Shown: positions 1 to 11,800 of the stretch, one piece after another | Position numbering within the stretch: position 1 is the stretch's first letter | How the letters are laid out: every line of letters begins with the position of its first letter | DNA from: Clarkia xantiana subsp. parviflora | Lineage: Eukaryota; Streptophyta; Magnoliopsida; Myrtales; Onagraceae | DNA: 64,000 bases | NCBI GenBank assembly: GCA_036873135.1 | Contig: JAPTYO010000007.1 | Span: 2,648,763 to 2,712,762, forward strand | Direction: 5' to 3' | Made by a program: the position numbers and the translations under genes | Notes under the pieces: generated by a model | Database searches by the model: none | Seen by the model: the letters and a program-made list of their open reading frames with translations, nothing else | Told to the model about the DNA's origin: nothing

Positions 1-2304
1 CACAGCTTTGCTCCACTCTTGGACACTTGATGATTATTAGTGACTGCAAGGAATTAAGTCGGGACGACATCTCTTCTGAAACAGTTTCCAAATTCGGGCA
101 CTCGATGAGCCTGAGCTTTCGAAGGGATCCAACATGTCCTATACTCCTATCCACTCCGGTAAACCAACCAGATTCTCACAATATGAAATATTGAGTTGTT
201 GAAGATCAGTCAAATGCGAAAGCCAGTTTGGAAGTGATATAAGCTTCGGGATACCTTTAATTTCCACCTCACGAAGGTTTCCGAGGCCATGTAGTTTCAT
301 TTCATTGCGGTTCTCGTCCATGGAGAGATCTAGGTCGATGCACCAACCGACTCCAAGGCACTTGAGAGATGGGAAGTGATGCAAAGAAGGGAGATGATCC
401 AGGTTTAAACATCTATCAAGGCTAAGCTCAACTAAGTTTGGCAATAACAATGCATCTTTCATCCAGCTTGGGAACTTTCTTCCTGTATACTGCAATATGC
501 TTAAGCTCGAAAGATTTGTGTGTAGTTGGAGCTCCTCTAATAAAACTTCTATCATTATCTGTTAGTTCGCGCTCCAAAAGAAATGACAGCCATAATGATT
601 CTAACATATTGTCACGCACCCAAGCCCGAACTCCGGGGGTCAAAATTCCTTGGTCGGAGAGCCCGATCACGGTCCCGGGTCGGCTCTGATATCATTTTGT
701 CACGTCCCCAAATCCGAGCAACTATTCACACTTAGCCCAAACCAGCCTAACAGAATCCGTTTTCATCACTTGGGCCTTGAAAAGAGGGAATTCCTGTTAG
801 ATTTTAGTAGTAACTCTCTTGTTTATTAAGGTTACAAATTTTTTATTTTCAACCGATGTGGTACACAAGCATATGGATATTACAATCTACCCCTTAAGGT
901 GCACGATGTTCGTCGCAGCCCAGACTTGAATCGTCTGCCCCGGTAGGTAATCGAAACTCTAGGGTCAATAGCCCTTGGTCCGCGAGCTCAATCACGGTCC
1001 GGGTCGGCTCTGATACCATTCTGTCACGCCCCTAAGCTCGAGCGACTGTCCCCACTAAATCTAACTCAGTCTAACAGAGTCCGTTGTCCACACTTGAGCC
1101 CTGAAAATGAGTAATTTCTGTTGGACTTGAAACTCTCTTGATATATTACACATACGCATTCCTCGCAAGATTGCTTGATTACGCTTCATAAAAAAATTGA
1201 TTTCCAGGGATGCCAAATTGCTTATCTCAAGTCGCCCCCTTAAACTGTTGAGCCCACGCAGTTCGATTAGTTGTGTCCAATATTTTGAAGGTGGGACATC
1301 CTTGCCTAGCACGTAAAGTGGTAGCGCGCGCAAGGAACTCAATCCCCCTATACCATCAGGCATGTACTTCAGAGCTCTACACAACTCGATATCAAGACAT
1401 CTTAGATTCACCAACCTGTGGATGTCTTTTGGTAGCTCTTGAAGCTTAGCACCCAGAAAGCTTAAGAGTTTGTAGATTCACTAAAGATTTGGGTAGCTTC
1501 TGAATCGGGTTTAAAGAAAGATCGAGCTGTCTTAGATGCTTCAACTTACAGATGGATTTTGGTAGCACTTTGATATCCGCATTTTGCAAATCCAAATGGC
1601 GTAGGCATTGAAAGCTTGAAAAGAATTTGGGGCACATTTGCATGTTAGTTAATGCAATTATGCAACACTCCATATATCTCCTGCAGCAAGAAATGTCCTC
1701 AACTTCAACTTTTTAGCATGCGACAATATGCGAAAGACTTGAGGCAATTCCGTAGCAGTATCATACGACATATGAAGGATCGTCTCAACTATATCTTTCA
1801 AGGATTTGCAATCATTAATAAGAGCGGACTCCTTCCCAGCCACGGATTTCGCAACGTCATGCATAAGGTCGTGCATTTTGCAACTTTTCACATTTCCAAG
1901 CCAATCTTTTCTCAAGTCTTGAAAGAAGTTCCTTCGAACCAAGCCCATGAAACATTCGTCTCCAATGACTTCCGAGTCTTCACATGAATCTGTTGATGAT
2001 GGGATAAATCCTTGTGCCATCCAAAGACGTACTAGATTCTGCTTCTGCATTACATAATCTCATCCAGTATATCTTCAGCATCATGTAAGACATACTTGAG
2101 CTGTTGCAGCCAAACTGCAACTGACCGGCTTTTATGGTACTTGTCCTCAGCATCAAGAAGAACCGCTCTAATGGTAGAAACAGAATTCTCCAGTTGTTGA
2201 AGATCATTCTTGATTCCACCCGAACGTGAAAAATCTGTCAAGGCCTGAGAAGCTAACCCGCCGAGGATGCTTGTGACAATATTCAGAACAATTCCTTCCG
2301 CCAT
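1..2304 (-). pseudogene. CNL (CC-NBS-LRR) disease-resistance gene relic, NB-ARC core deleted, 3' part beyond window
   Basis: Intact relatives are cytosolic immune receptors: a coiled-coil, an ATP-binding NB-ARC switch and leucine-rich repeats. Read on the minus strand, the start codon at 2304-2302 opens an Rx-type N-terminal domain (MAEGIVLNI..., then LDAEDKYHKS and YVLHDAEDILDEIM), which stops at about 2050. The next reading frame begins at once with QNLVRLWMAQGFI and reaches the MHD-type motif CKMHDLMHDVA, which in intact genes lie at the far end of NB-ARC. P-loop, kinase 2 and GLPL are therefore missing, and the join is out of frame. LRR segments follow (1673-1446, 1414-about 1155, 600-1) with further frame changes; a TRIM element interrupts them at 610-1150. 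LRR coding continues past base 1. It cannot encode a working receptor; a short CC-only peptide is conceivable. Class is secure, subfamily is not. Confidence 0.88.
610..1150 (-). mobile_element. TRIM-type (miniature LTR) retroelement inside the LRR region
   Basis: Two related terminal repeats face the minus strand: 1022-1150 (129 bp) and 699-884 (186 bp). Each reads TGTAATAT...GTGACA, and the shorter copy lacks about 55 bp near its start. Next to 1022 lies a primer-binding site complementary to initiator tRNA-Met (minus strand TGGTATCAGAGCC, 1018-1006); a purine tract (AAGGGGTAGAT) precedes the 699-884 repeat. The internal part is only about 120 bp and has no gag or pol, as in TRIMs. A second, mutated binding site (697-685) and the tail of a third repeat (610 to about 635) follow, so this is a multi-LTR, recombined copy. 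Flanks CATAT (605-609) and CATAC (1151-1155) are a plausible 5-bp target duplication with one mismatch. Confidence 0.75.
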
Positions 2305-2404
2305 TTTGAGCTTTCCGATGAAAAATACAAAAACCTTCCTTGATTTACAATGCTGCCTGTACCTCATTGACTTTCTTTGCTTACCTGCAAGATTGTCCAT
2401 TTCG

Positions 2405-3720
2405 TGTTCATTTGGTAATGACTACTGACTAGTGTAATAGATAAAATATAACATTGGACTAATATTCTAAAATATATAATCGTCCAAAAGTGAATTACCC
2501 CAAATAACCCTATGAAATATTCACTTATTACAATTCATGTCATTTTGAATTACCACTCCTACCAGCGTTGTCACGCCTCCATCCTCTCCTGGCATATGCC
2601 TCCCTCCACTCAGACGACCACCAAGGCCGTCAACGTCAACGATGTTCTCCGCCCTCGATTCCCCCGCACGATTGACGCCGACAATAACCTAAAATCTGAC
2701 CCTTCCGTCTCCACCGGCGACCCCACACCCCCGATTGTACCCGAAAACGACCTAATATCTCGCCCTCACAGTGCAATCGCTCGTCGAATTCCGATAGATC
2801 AGTAGCTTCCACTGCTCTGTACTCTAAACCTGATGCTCACCACTTTCGATATGAGTGGACAGATTCGAATGCATTAAAAGTCGAATAATTTGCTTCATCA
2901 TTGATGTGTGATTCTATGTAGCGGTAATACTTTCTTCATCCCAAACTATATCTCTGGCCTCCCATCCCGCTTTAGCACCCTTCGAATCCTCTCTACTCCA
3001 TCCGTAGGCGCCTGATGCTCTACCTCTCACTCACTCACCCTCTCCTCGTAAATGGTATTTTGATTATTGCTTAATTGGATAAACTGGCTTTTTTTTTTTT
3101 TTTGTAAGTGATATTTGAAACTTCCGCAGAGCAGTGATAGATTGGATTTTCAGTAGATTTTAAGTTGATTTTAGTGGATGATGATCACAGCTTTGAGTGA
3201 TTTTCACAGGCCTTTGTTTTGTTCGGACAAATGCATCACAATTTGAGTGAAATTCTAATTTGTATGTTTTTTTTTCCAGATTCGGTATGAAATTCGGATG
3301 TCCCGAATCCGTTCCGAATTCTCCCGAATTCCCAAAGGCCCGAGGCAGATGCTTTTTTCCACTGACTCGGGCTTGGGCTCGGACTCGGAACATGAAATAT
3401 AATGCCCGAAATTTCGGTCTTGAGTTTATTTAGAAAAGGCACACCTATTCGTCCAAGCTCAGCCCTACTTCTCTCCGTGAATTGTTTTAGTGTTGACTAT
3501 GTATTGCTAAAACCTATTGATTGATCCTAATAATAGTGATATTGAAATTCAAATGATATGGTTAGACAACTGGAGTCGAGGGATGTGGTCATGTAGAGAA
3601 CTATTTATGATTCTAAATTTAATTAAAATGTATGAAGACTAACAACAAGTTGGAGGTTAGTTTAAGTGCTTTATTATTACTTTATGTTTGCTTAGGGTGT
3701 TGTTTTTGTATTTTCTTTAT
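2405..3720. other. Intergenic spacer, no supported gene
   Basis: An open frame at 2512-2805 (+, 97 codons) matches no family I know and has no visible splice or domain context, so I do not call it a gene. The stretch 3240-3465 is richer in GC and ends near 3463 with a sequence whose complement begins TAGGGCTGAGCTTGGAC, which resembles the end of a hAT-type transposon; the other end was not found. The rest is AT-rich and featureless. Confidence 0.5.
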
Positions 3721-3723
3721 TTA

Positions 3724-5911
3724 TGAGGTGTTTGGATGAGTGTAATGTAATATGTAATCTCACATTACGTTCCACATTACATCAACATTACGTTGTTTGG
3801 TTTTCCAAACGACGTAACGTGCAGTGTAATGTAATGTCCATTGTAATCTCAGATTACATTCAAACTCCATTCAACGTAATGCGATATTACATCAAAAAAC
3901 GGATGTAATGTGAGATTATGTCAAACATTACAGTGTGTTATTATTTTGGGTTAATTAGCAAATTGCTAGCCAAACTTTACATGAATGTGCAATTTGCTAG
4001 CTAGACTTTTTTTCGTAGCAAATTGCTAGCTGAACTTTCTATATTGTGCAAAAAGCTAGCTCCGTCAATTTTTCCGTTAGTTTTGGATGGAAAATACTTT
4101 CAAATATTGCTAAAAACACCCTAAAGTTTTAGTATGATAATATAAAGACATGATGTTTTATATAAAATCTAAATAATAAATAATAAATGTTAAAATATAT
4201 ATTAAAGAAAAAATGCACCTTAAATATGCAGAAAATTAATTTATTAAAATATTTTTAAAAATTCTCTAAAAACATACAATTTTAAAAACAATTAATTTTA
4301 ATTTTTTGAACTTTGGGATTATATTTTTAACTTATATATATTTTTTGTATAATATATATAATTATACATTTATTCGAGATTTATATTTTCTTTTATATAA
4401 AATTTGAGGTTATTTTACAATAATAGTAGAACTTTAGGGTATTTTTTAGTAATTTTAGAAATTATATTCCGTCCATAATTAACGGAAAAATTGACGGATT
4501 TAGCAAATTGCACATTAACAAAAGTTCAGCTAGCGATTCGCTACAAAAATAAGTTCGGCTAGCAAATTGCACTTTCACTGAAAGTTCAGCTAGCAATTTG
4601 ATAATTAACCCTATTATTTTATTAACGTTTATTAAATAGACAAAATACTTTGTATTATCATTATAGCTTATTATGATAATAATTTTGTTATTATTAGTAG
4701 TTTTTTTTTGTTTTTTTATCTACTTCATAACTCATTATTATAATAAATAATAATGTACATGATATTCGTATAAAATGAGTGAAGTTTTTTCAATGAATTT
4801 TTTATGAAATTATCTTATAAACTACATATAATGTTTTAACTATTAGAATTTTAATAGTTGTGCATATTGAGTTTACATATTTTATTTTTAGAATTCATAA
4901 ATGACTATAGTATTAACCACAAAACATAAACTTTAAGTCAAAATATATATATATTTTTAAAATCTTATTATATTAAGATATAATATACTCTCTATAAATT
5001 AATATAATAATAATAAAGTCACATTAGAATGCACATTACAACACATAACAAACACTGTAATCTAACGTTACACTCCATATTACAACACAACCAAACACTG
5101 TAATCTAACATTTCAAGTAATCTCACATTACAGCTCACATTACTTGTAATCTTACATTTCAAGTAATCTCACATTACGTCCCACATTACATCCATATTTA
5201 TTTGTTTGGTTTGCCAAACGACGTAATGTGCATTGTAATGTTCATTGTAATTTGAGATTACGTCCAAACTTCATTCAACGTAATGTGAGATTAAATCAAA
5301 AAACTGATGTAATATGAGATTACGTCCAACATTACAGAGTGTTATTATTTTAGTATTATTTTTTAAATAGATAAAATATTTTGTATTATCTTTATAGTTT
5401 ATTATAATAATAACATTGTTATTATTATTAGTTTTTTTTTTCTATCCACTTCATAATTCACTAATGTAATTATAATAAATAATAATGCACAAGAAGTTCG
5501 TATAAAATGAGTAAAGTATTTTTCGTTGCATTTTGTATAAAATTCTAAAACTATATATAATGTTTTAATTAATTAAATTTTAATAGTTATGCGTATTGAG
5601 TTTAAATATTTTGTTTATAGAATTCATAAATGACTATAATATTAACAAAAAAACCTAAACTTTAAGAAATTAGTTGTTGTAAAAATATATATTCTATTAA
5701 ATCTTATCATATTAAGATATAATCTACTCTCATATAGATTAATATAATAATAATAAAGTCACATTATAACACATACCAAACACTGTAATCAAACATTACA
5801 TTTCATATTACAGCACAACTAAACACTGTAATCTAATATTATATTACGTAGCTCACATTACATGTAATCTCACATTTTAAGTATCTCACTTTACGTCCAT
5901 CCAAATGCCCC
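3724..5911. mobile_element. Tandemly repeated non-autonomous TIR element built from GTAATCTCACATTAC motifs
   Basis: The left end reads GGTGTTTGGATGAGTGTAATG and the right end, complemented, GGGGGCATTTGGATGGACGTAA; both share TTTGGATG and run into many copies of variants of GTAATCTCACATTACGT in both orientations. The block holds two diverged direct copies of one unit. Copy 1 spans 3724-3947 plus 4621 to about 5150; copy 2 spans about 5150-5911. Their order matches: a TTGTTTGGTTTKCCAAACGACGTAA segment, then GTGTTATTATTTT, then AAATAGAYAAAATAYTTTGTATTATC, then TAATAATAAAGTCACATTA. No coding sequence is present. Copy 1 was later split by a Mutator-like MITE (3948-4611). The superfamily is uncertain because I could not fix a target duplication. 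Confidence 0.65.
3948..4611. mobile_element. Mutator-like MITE (family A, copy 1) with exact 9-bp target duplication
   Basis: The ends are long imperfect inverted repeats starting GGGTTAATTAGCAAATTGCT on the left and, complemented, GGGTTAATTATCAAATTGCT on the right; both continue with several CTAGC boxes. The element is 664 bp and non-coding. It is flanked by identical nine-base repeats TATTATTTT (3939-3947 and 4612-4620), the duplication size typical of Mutator-like elements. The diverged sister unit at about 5340 carries the same flanking sequence without the insert, an internal empty site. Confidence 0.82.
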
Positions 5912-8580
5912 CGATGCCTTACTCTCTGTCATGGTTGATCTTAACCGTCCATCTCTATCACTCTCTCCCATTTTAATTTATTATTATTTTGTTATTATAA
6001 TAATTTATAATAACCACCGGTCCCTTCGATCTGGGGTTGGACTCTACAGTTCTGCAAACTGTGTCAGAACAAATTAATTAAGTCTATAATTAATAAGGAA
6101 TAAAGGAGACTCAATCTTAAAATAGACTATTTTTTTTGCCAAACCTAAAATAGACTATTCACAAAAAAAAAAAAAAATCCTAAAATAGACCGGTCCTTAT
6201 CTGTTCAATCACGGTCAAGGACTCGGTTAAGTGGAGTTTTACTCACCTTTATATGTCATATATACGTGGTACATCTAATTTACACCGTTGAAATAAATTA
6301 GAAAAAAATACTTATAAAATAAATAAATGAATGTTACTTGGTTATAAAGTTTCATTGATTTGTGCATCTTATCTTATATAAAAGTGCTGTTTTTTATTTG
6401 GAAAAATAACTGGCCAAGAGAGCAGCAAGACAAGTGCGTGCCGCGTGAGGAAGAAGATGGACTTACACTACACTACTGGAGTAGATGGGTCCGAATCGTC
6501 CAGCTGGGCACGTCATTGTAGACCGACCTTTCCATAAACAAATTTAAATCACTCGTTACCAAAAAATAAATAAAAATTAAATCACTAAATTAGTGGAGGA
6601 GGCCCCTATGTGTTGTATTGTGTTGGGCCTCATCATTTCTTTTCAGATTTCCACGTGGACTTCCACTCCACTACGTTCCAAGTCCAACTTGCTGTTTGTT
6701 AGTTAGTTAATTTTATGGATCAGAAAATAACGCTAATTTTATGCCGACTTCATATCTACACATGTGACATCTAGTTCATTCCTCTGCTTAGTGCAGAAGA
6801 TAATACAAGTAATAGTAGGAAATGCACATGCACCAATATATTAGTATTAAAGTATTTATCAGTTCTATTATCATTTTTTTTTATAGGTTTCATTTGTATT
6901 TATATCAGAACGGTTGATAAATGTCTTAATTCTCTGAAAGAAAATTTTATTCTTCATTTTCTATTAACTATTAAAATTTCTCTTTCCTTATTTTGATGAT
7001 CGCAGCTTTTTTGTCGTAATAATATTCGAGCTATTCATGTATTGATGAAGTTTAGGCTGGGTTATGTTCGATTGATAAGAGCTTCGTACTAGTTTGCCAT
7101 AAAAATACAATTTTATATTGGGAGACAGTCACTTATGGTTTTCATCTAGCACAACTGATAAGTCGGTGATAGAGTGAAATTGTTTTAAAGAGACTGTGAT
7201 TAGCAAGAGACTCAGTTAAATAGCAAGAGACTTAGTTAAAGTTCATTCGTTCATTTGATTCAAAAAATCATCCTTTAAATTTTGTCATTTTAAATATAAT
7301 ATTTTCTAACATGTATCTCCATCACTATTTAATAGTAAATTAGACAAACTTAGTGAATTATAACTTTACAAAAAACAACTAGTAATAAAAAACACATTAG
7401 CAAAATAATTGTCCAAACCTTTAAAACTCAACTAGCAAGTTAACAAGTAGGTAATTTAATTTTTTTTATTACAGTTACAGTCCTTTTGAATCATTTCCAT
7501 CTTAACCTACAAGTGTAAACTAATTTATTTATTATACGTATTGGTAAATCTAATTAAAATGATTGTTTTTAATTAAGAATAATGAATGTTTTTTTGGCTA
7601 AGATTAATAATTGAAAATGTTATTTTTTTACTCATTGAACTTGAAATAACATTCGAAATTATATTCATCAAAATAGATGTCTCTGTCATCATCCTCATCA
7701 TCTTGTTCATTGGTTGCCGATACCCCTTTATGTAACAACAAAATGCAACAAGTGATTTTTATATAGTTGACATGGTTTAAAACTTGGGTGAATTTACTCT
7801 TCCGTCAATCACTTCAAAAATATTCAAATGTTAAGAAATCAATTTTTTACAGACTTCGGTAGAATAACACTGCTAGATCTGTTTAAGGTATTGAATAATT
7901 GTTTTTGAAAAAAAATAATTATTATTGAAAAAAAATTCAACTTTTTCGTTTAATAATTTATGATTTGATTTTTACTTATTTAATATTGTTAATTTGATTA
8001 ATATAGCTAACGAAATAGTATATCTGTCAATTTGGGTTTATTGCGTTCCTTTACATATAACATTTTATAATTCAAACATTGAATTTTGAACCCGCATTCC
8101 CTATATATTTCTCATGTCAATCAAACAATATCATATTCTCTATTTATTTTACTTACCAAACATGTGGTTAACGTCGTTTCTACTAATTGTCCATTTACTT
8201 TTTATTCCTTTTCATTTAACTTGTGACATTTGTACATTTTCATTTGATATCTAATATTTATATTATATATAATAATTAATTTCTAAATTATATTTGCCAT
8301 TATAGCCTATAGAAGGTAAAACCATTTTAAATTAAATTACCAATTTTATTATAATTGATGATGTGAAAGTGAAACTGCTTTAAATGGAAGGCAAAATGAC
8401 TTTTCTATTGCAAAGTGACATAATGGAATATATATACTAAATCGCATATATCACATAAATATTCTACCAAATAAAACCATGTATAAATAAATAAATATAT
8501 TAATTGTTCTTCACCTTTTCTGTAAATTAACGCAACGAGACACAAATTCTACAAAAACATTCATTCATGATTCATCATCA
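5912..8580. other. AT-rich intergenic spacer upstream of LPEAT2
   Basis: No open frame here resembles a known protein and I see no RNA gene. There are poly-A/T tracts and short repeats only: near 6120 an AAATAGACTATT unit occurs twice, and near 7195-7235 the sequence TAGCAAGAGACTYAGTTAAA is directly repeated. The last few hundred bases presumably hold the LPEAT2 promoter; a TATA element cannot be chosen in such AT-rich sequence. Confidence 0.5.
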
Positions 8581-8843
8581 TTAAACAAAGAACTGAAAGA
8601 GAGAGATAGAGAGAGGGAGGATGGAGTCGCAGAAGCCAGAAGAGAAGGAAGCAGCCAGAAAAATACCATTTTGATTAGAGCAAATTATCTGATTAGATTG
8701 CAAATAGACGGAGGAAGGATCTGGCTTGCTTTCTGTTCCTGCCTTTGAGTAATCCATTGTCATCTTCCTTCATTCATTCTCTCTCTTTAGACTCGATTCA
8801 ATCTCCTTTCTCCTACCTTTTAGCTTTCTAGAACCCTCAATCA

Positions 8844-11800
8844 ATGGCGCACCCCGATCTCACCTCACCGCTCCTCCCTCCCTCCGATCCACCTCGCAAG
8901 TCCGTCCTCACCACGCCGCCGCAGCCGCAAAACCCCCAGGACCACAAACGCGAGAGCCAGAAGAGCATCCAAACCAATGGGACCGCCCCGTTTGACTCCC
9001 CTAACCCCTTTGAATTTCTGGGCTCCAGGACCTTCTCTGTGCCCCCCAAGTCCACCGTTGACCCTTTCAAGAACCAGACGGAGCGGGTAGATGGACTGTA
9101 CGAGGTGCTCAAGATCGTAATTTGCTTGCCACTTGCCCTCGTCAGGCTTGTGTTTTTCGGTGCTGCTTTGGTGATTGGGTATGTAGCGACCAAGTTGGCG
9201 CTTCTAGGTTGGAAGGACAAGCACAATCCTATGCCCAAATGGCGGTCTTGGCTCATGTGGATCACGCGGATTTCCGCACGATGTATACTCTTCTCTTTCG
9301 GGTATGTTGTTGATTTTGAGTAGTACTTGGAGCACGTTTCACTTTTGCGTACTCCTTGCGTTTCGCCAAAATGCTATGAATTGGGAAGAAAATCTGGGAA
9401 TTGAATTGCTTATGCCAGCATGGTTAGCACTTATTCCTGAAAGCTAAATCATATGTTTCGTGCAATGTTGTCAAAGGCCTAAGGTGCACATGAGACAATC
9501 ACCTCACTGAAAGAGGGGCAGTTAGATATAATGTTATACTATTAAAAATAATGGTAACATTTAATGCAAATATCATCTACAATGATCAAATGAAAATTCT
9601 TATTATATAGAAAAGAGAAAAGAAATTAGCAAACCTAATGTAGCAGACTATTTACTCTAAAAGATGTAGAAAAAGAAGAGGCATAGAGACCAAACACTAG
9701 TATTCAATTAATTTTGTCTATTGTTTTAACTTCAAATTTTAGTTATTTAACATTTGAAAGTAATAGTTTGGGAAACCTGAAAAATCATAATTTATTCAAG
9801 GGTGACGCCTGAGGCGCAGCGAGGCACATGACCATCTCTCTGCTCGCCTCATTGCCTCATGCGACGAGGTGCTCGCCATTAACAACATTGTTTTGTGAAT
9901 TGCAATTCTTAGCCATGCGATATTTTCTGGCTGATACTGCCTTTGTCCATATCTTGTTTATTTAACAAGAGTTGTCCAACGTCTATTGCTTGAATCTAGA
10001 TAGTCGAATCTGGATTTTGAGGACTTGCACTCTCTGCTCTTTATTAGGATATTTGTGTCTTCAGCAAGGCAAAATGGGAGTTGTATCTGGTTTTATTTTT
10101 ATTTCTTATCTTAGAGTTGTATCTGGTGGTTGGAGGAGGGTAGATGGGATCCACTAGTAATTGTTTGTATTTACTAGTTAGTAGGTGGTACTGTTAATGT
10201 TTTTTTTCTTCTCTACGCTGGGTGTTTAGTTAGTTATTTGTCCCACATTGCAGATATCAATGGATTAGACGGAAAGGGAAACCTGCGCCGAGGGAGATGG
10301 CTCCAGTAGTTGTATCTAATCATGTCTCATATATTGAGCCCATATTTTATTTTTACGAATTGTTCCCTACTATGGTTGCAGCTGAATCCCATGATTCTAT
10401 ACCTTTCGTCGGGACAATAATAAGATCAATGCAGGTAATTTCTAATTATTCAGCAAATGCCAACTTGTGCAATGTGCATCAAGTAGTTAATTCAGCTGAC
10501 TATTTACTATTTGGTTGTGGATTAAACTTGTTTTATGGTGTTACAGGTCATATATGTAAATAGGTTCTCCCCATCATCAAGGAAGCATGCAGTGACTGAG
10601 ATAAAGGTAGAAACCCTACTATTGAAATTTCAAAGTTTAGTTTTTCTGGTTACGCTCTGTGCGAACTGCAACATTTTGTTTTTGTTTTTGTCAAACAAAC
10701 TGCAACAGTTGATATGGTATTTTTGGATTTAATAAGTATGTTGAGTCACACTTTTACTTCTTTCAGTTATTTCTCTCTTGAACACTTAAGCTATGAAAAA
10801 ATGTTTTAAAAAAATCATTTTTGAACTAGATCTCCTGTCCTTTGGATTTTAAAAGAAAATTTAAATGATTTTCATCACTTTATAAGCTATTTGATACAGA
10901 AATGTGGTTTCGAGGATCTGAATACAGAGAAAAGCTTCTTGCGATAGATTTCCGCGTGTGCTGCTCTTTCCTGAGGGAACTACCACAAATGGGAAGGTCA
11001 TTATTTCTTTTCAACTGGGGGCATTTATTCCTGGTTTTCCAATTCAACCCGTTATTGTTCGGTATCCCCATGTACATTTTGATCAGTCTTGGTGAGGTTC
11101 TTTCCTTGTTTTTATTATGTCCATGATTTTTTGTTGCCGTCTTACCACTTAATGTTGCATTGCTTCACAATTATCTATTTTCCTTGTGAAGGGGGAATGT
11201 CTCGTTGCCAAAGCTTATGTTTCGGATGTTCACACAGTTTCACAATTTCATGGAGGTACTCTTTCCATTTATGTTCCCTAGTCAGATCCAGGGATAGTCT
11301 TTTTGCTTGTATGCACTATGTGTCTATACTACTTGGTGGGAAAAATTATTAAGTGTGCACCTTATAACCTACATATAAAGTGTCATGTTTTAGGGCTCAA
11401 TACTTGATGTATTAAGTGGTTTCAATAATAAGTTTTAAGTGATTTGGCTAGAAAATTTACAGAGTTTCACCATGTAGAGGGACTTAATGAACTCATGCTA
11501 GTCGCCAGTGAGTTGTAAGGCAAATTTCTGTGAATAACTGCAAATTGATAGACCAAGTTAGAAGATAGACCAGTTCCTGTATCATTAATCTAATGTTGGA
11601 CTGTGTTATTTATTAACAGCCAATACTGGGGATATTGCTTTATGAACCTATTGCCCTAGTAGGATGAGCCTTCTTCAAGGCAGGCAGTTGCTTGATATAT
11701 GCACTCTAATGATTCAACTGGATTCTGAGTAACTATACAGGATACCATTGTAATTTGATTCTGACTGATTGAAATTGTTTACTTTAACAGGTAGAATACC

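Noticed and set aside
2512..2805. 97-codon open frame with Pro/Thr-rich middle
   Set aside because: No recognisable domain, no splice partners and no homologue I know; looks like a chance frame in the CNL upstream region.
10147..10163. GGATCCACTAGTAATTG resembling a cloning-vector polylinker
   Set aside because: Only about 14 bases match, the flanks are ordinary intron sequence and no other vector sequence follows; chance is the simpler explanation.
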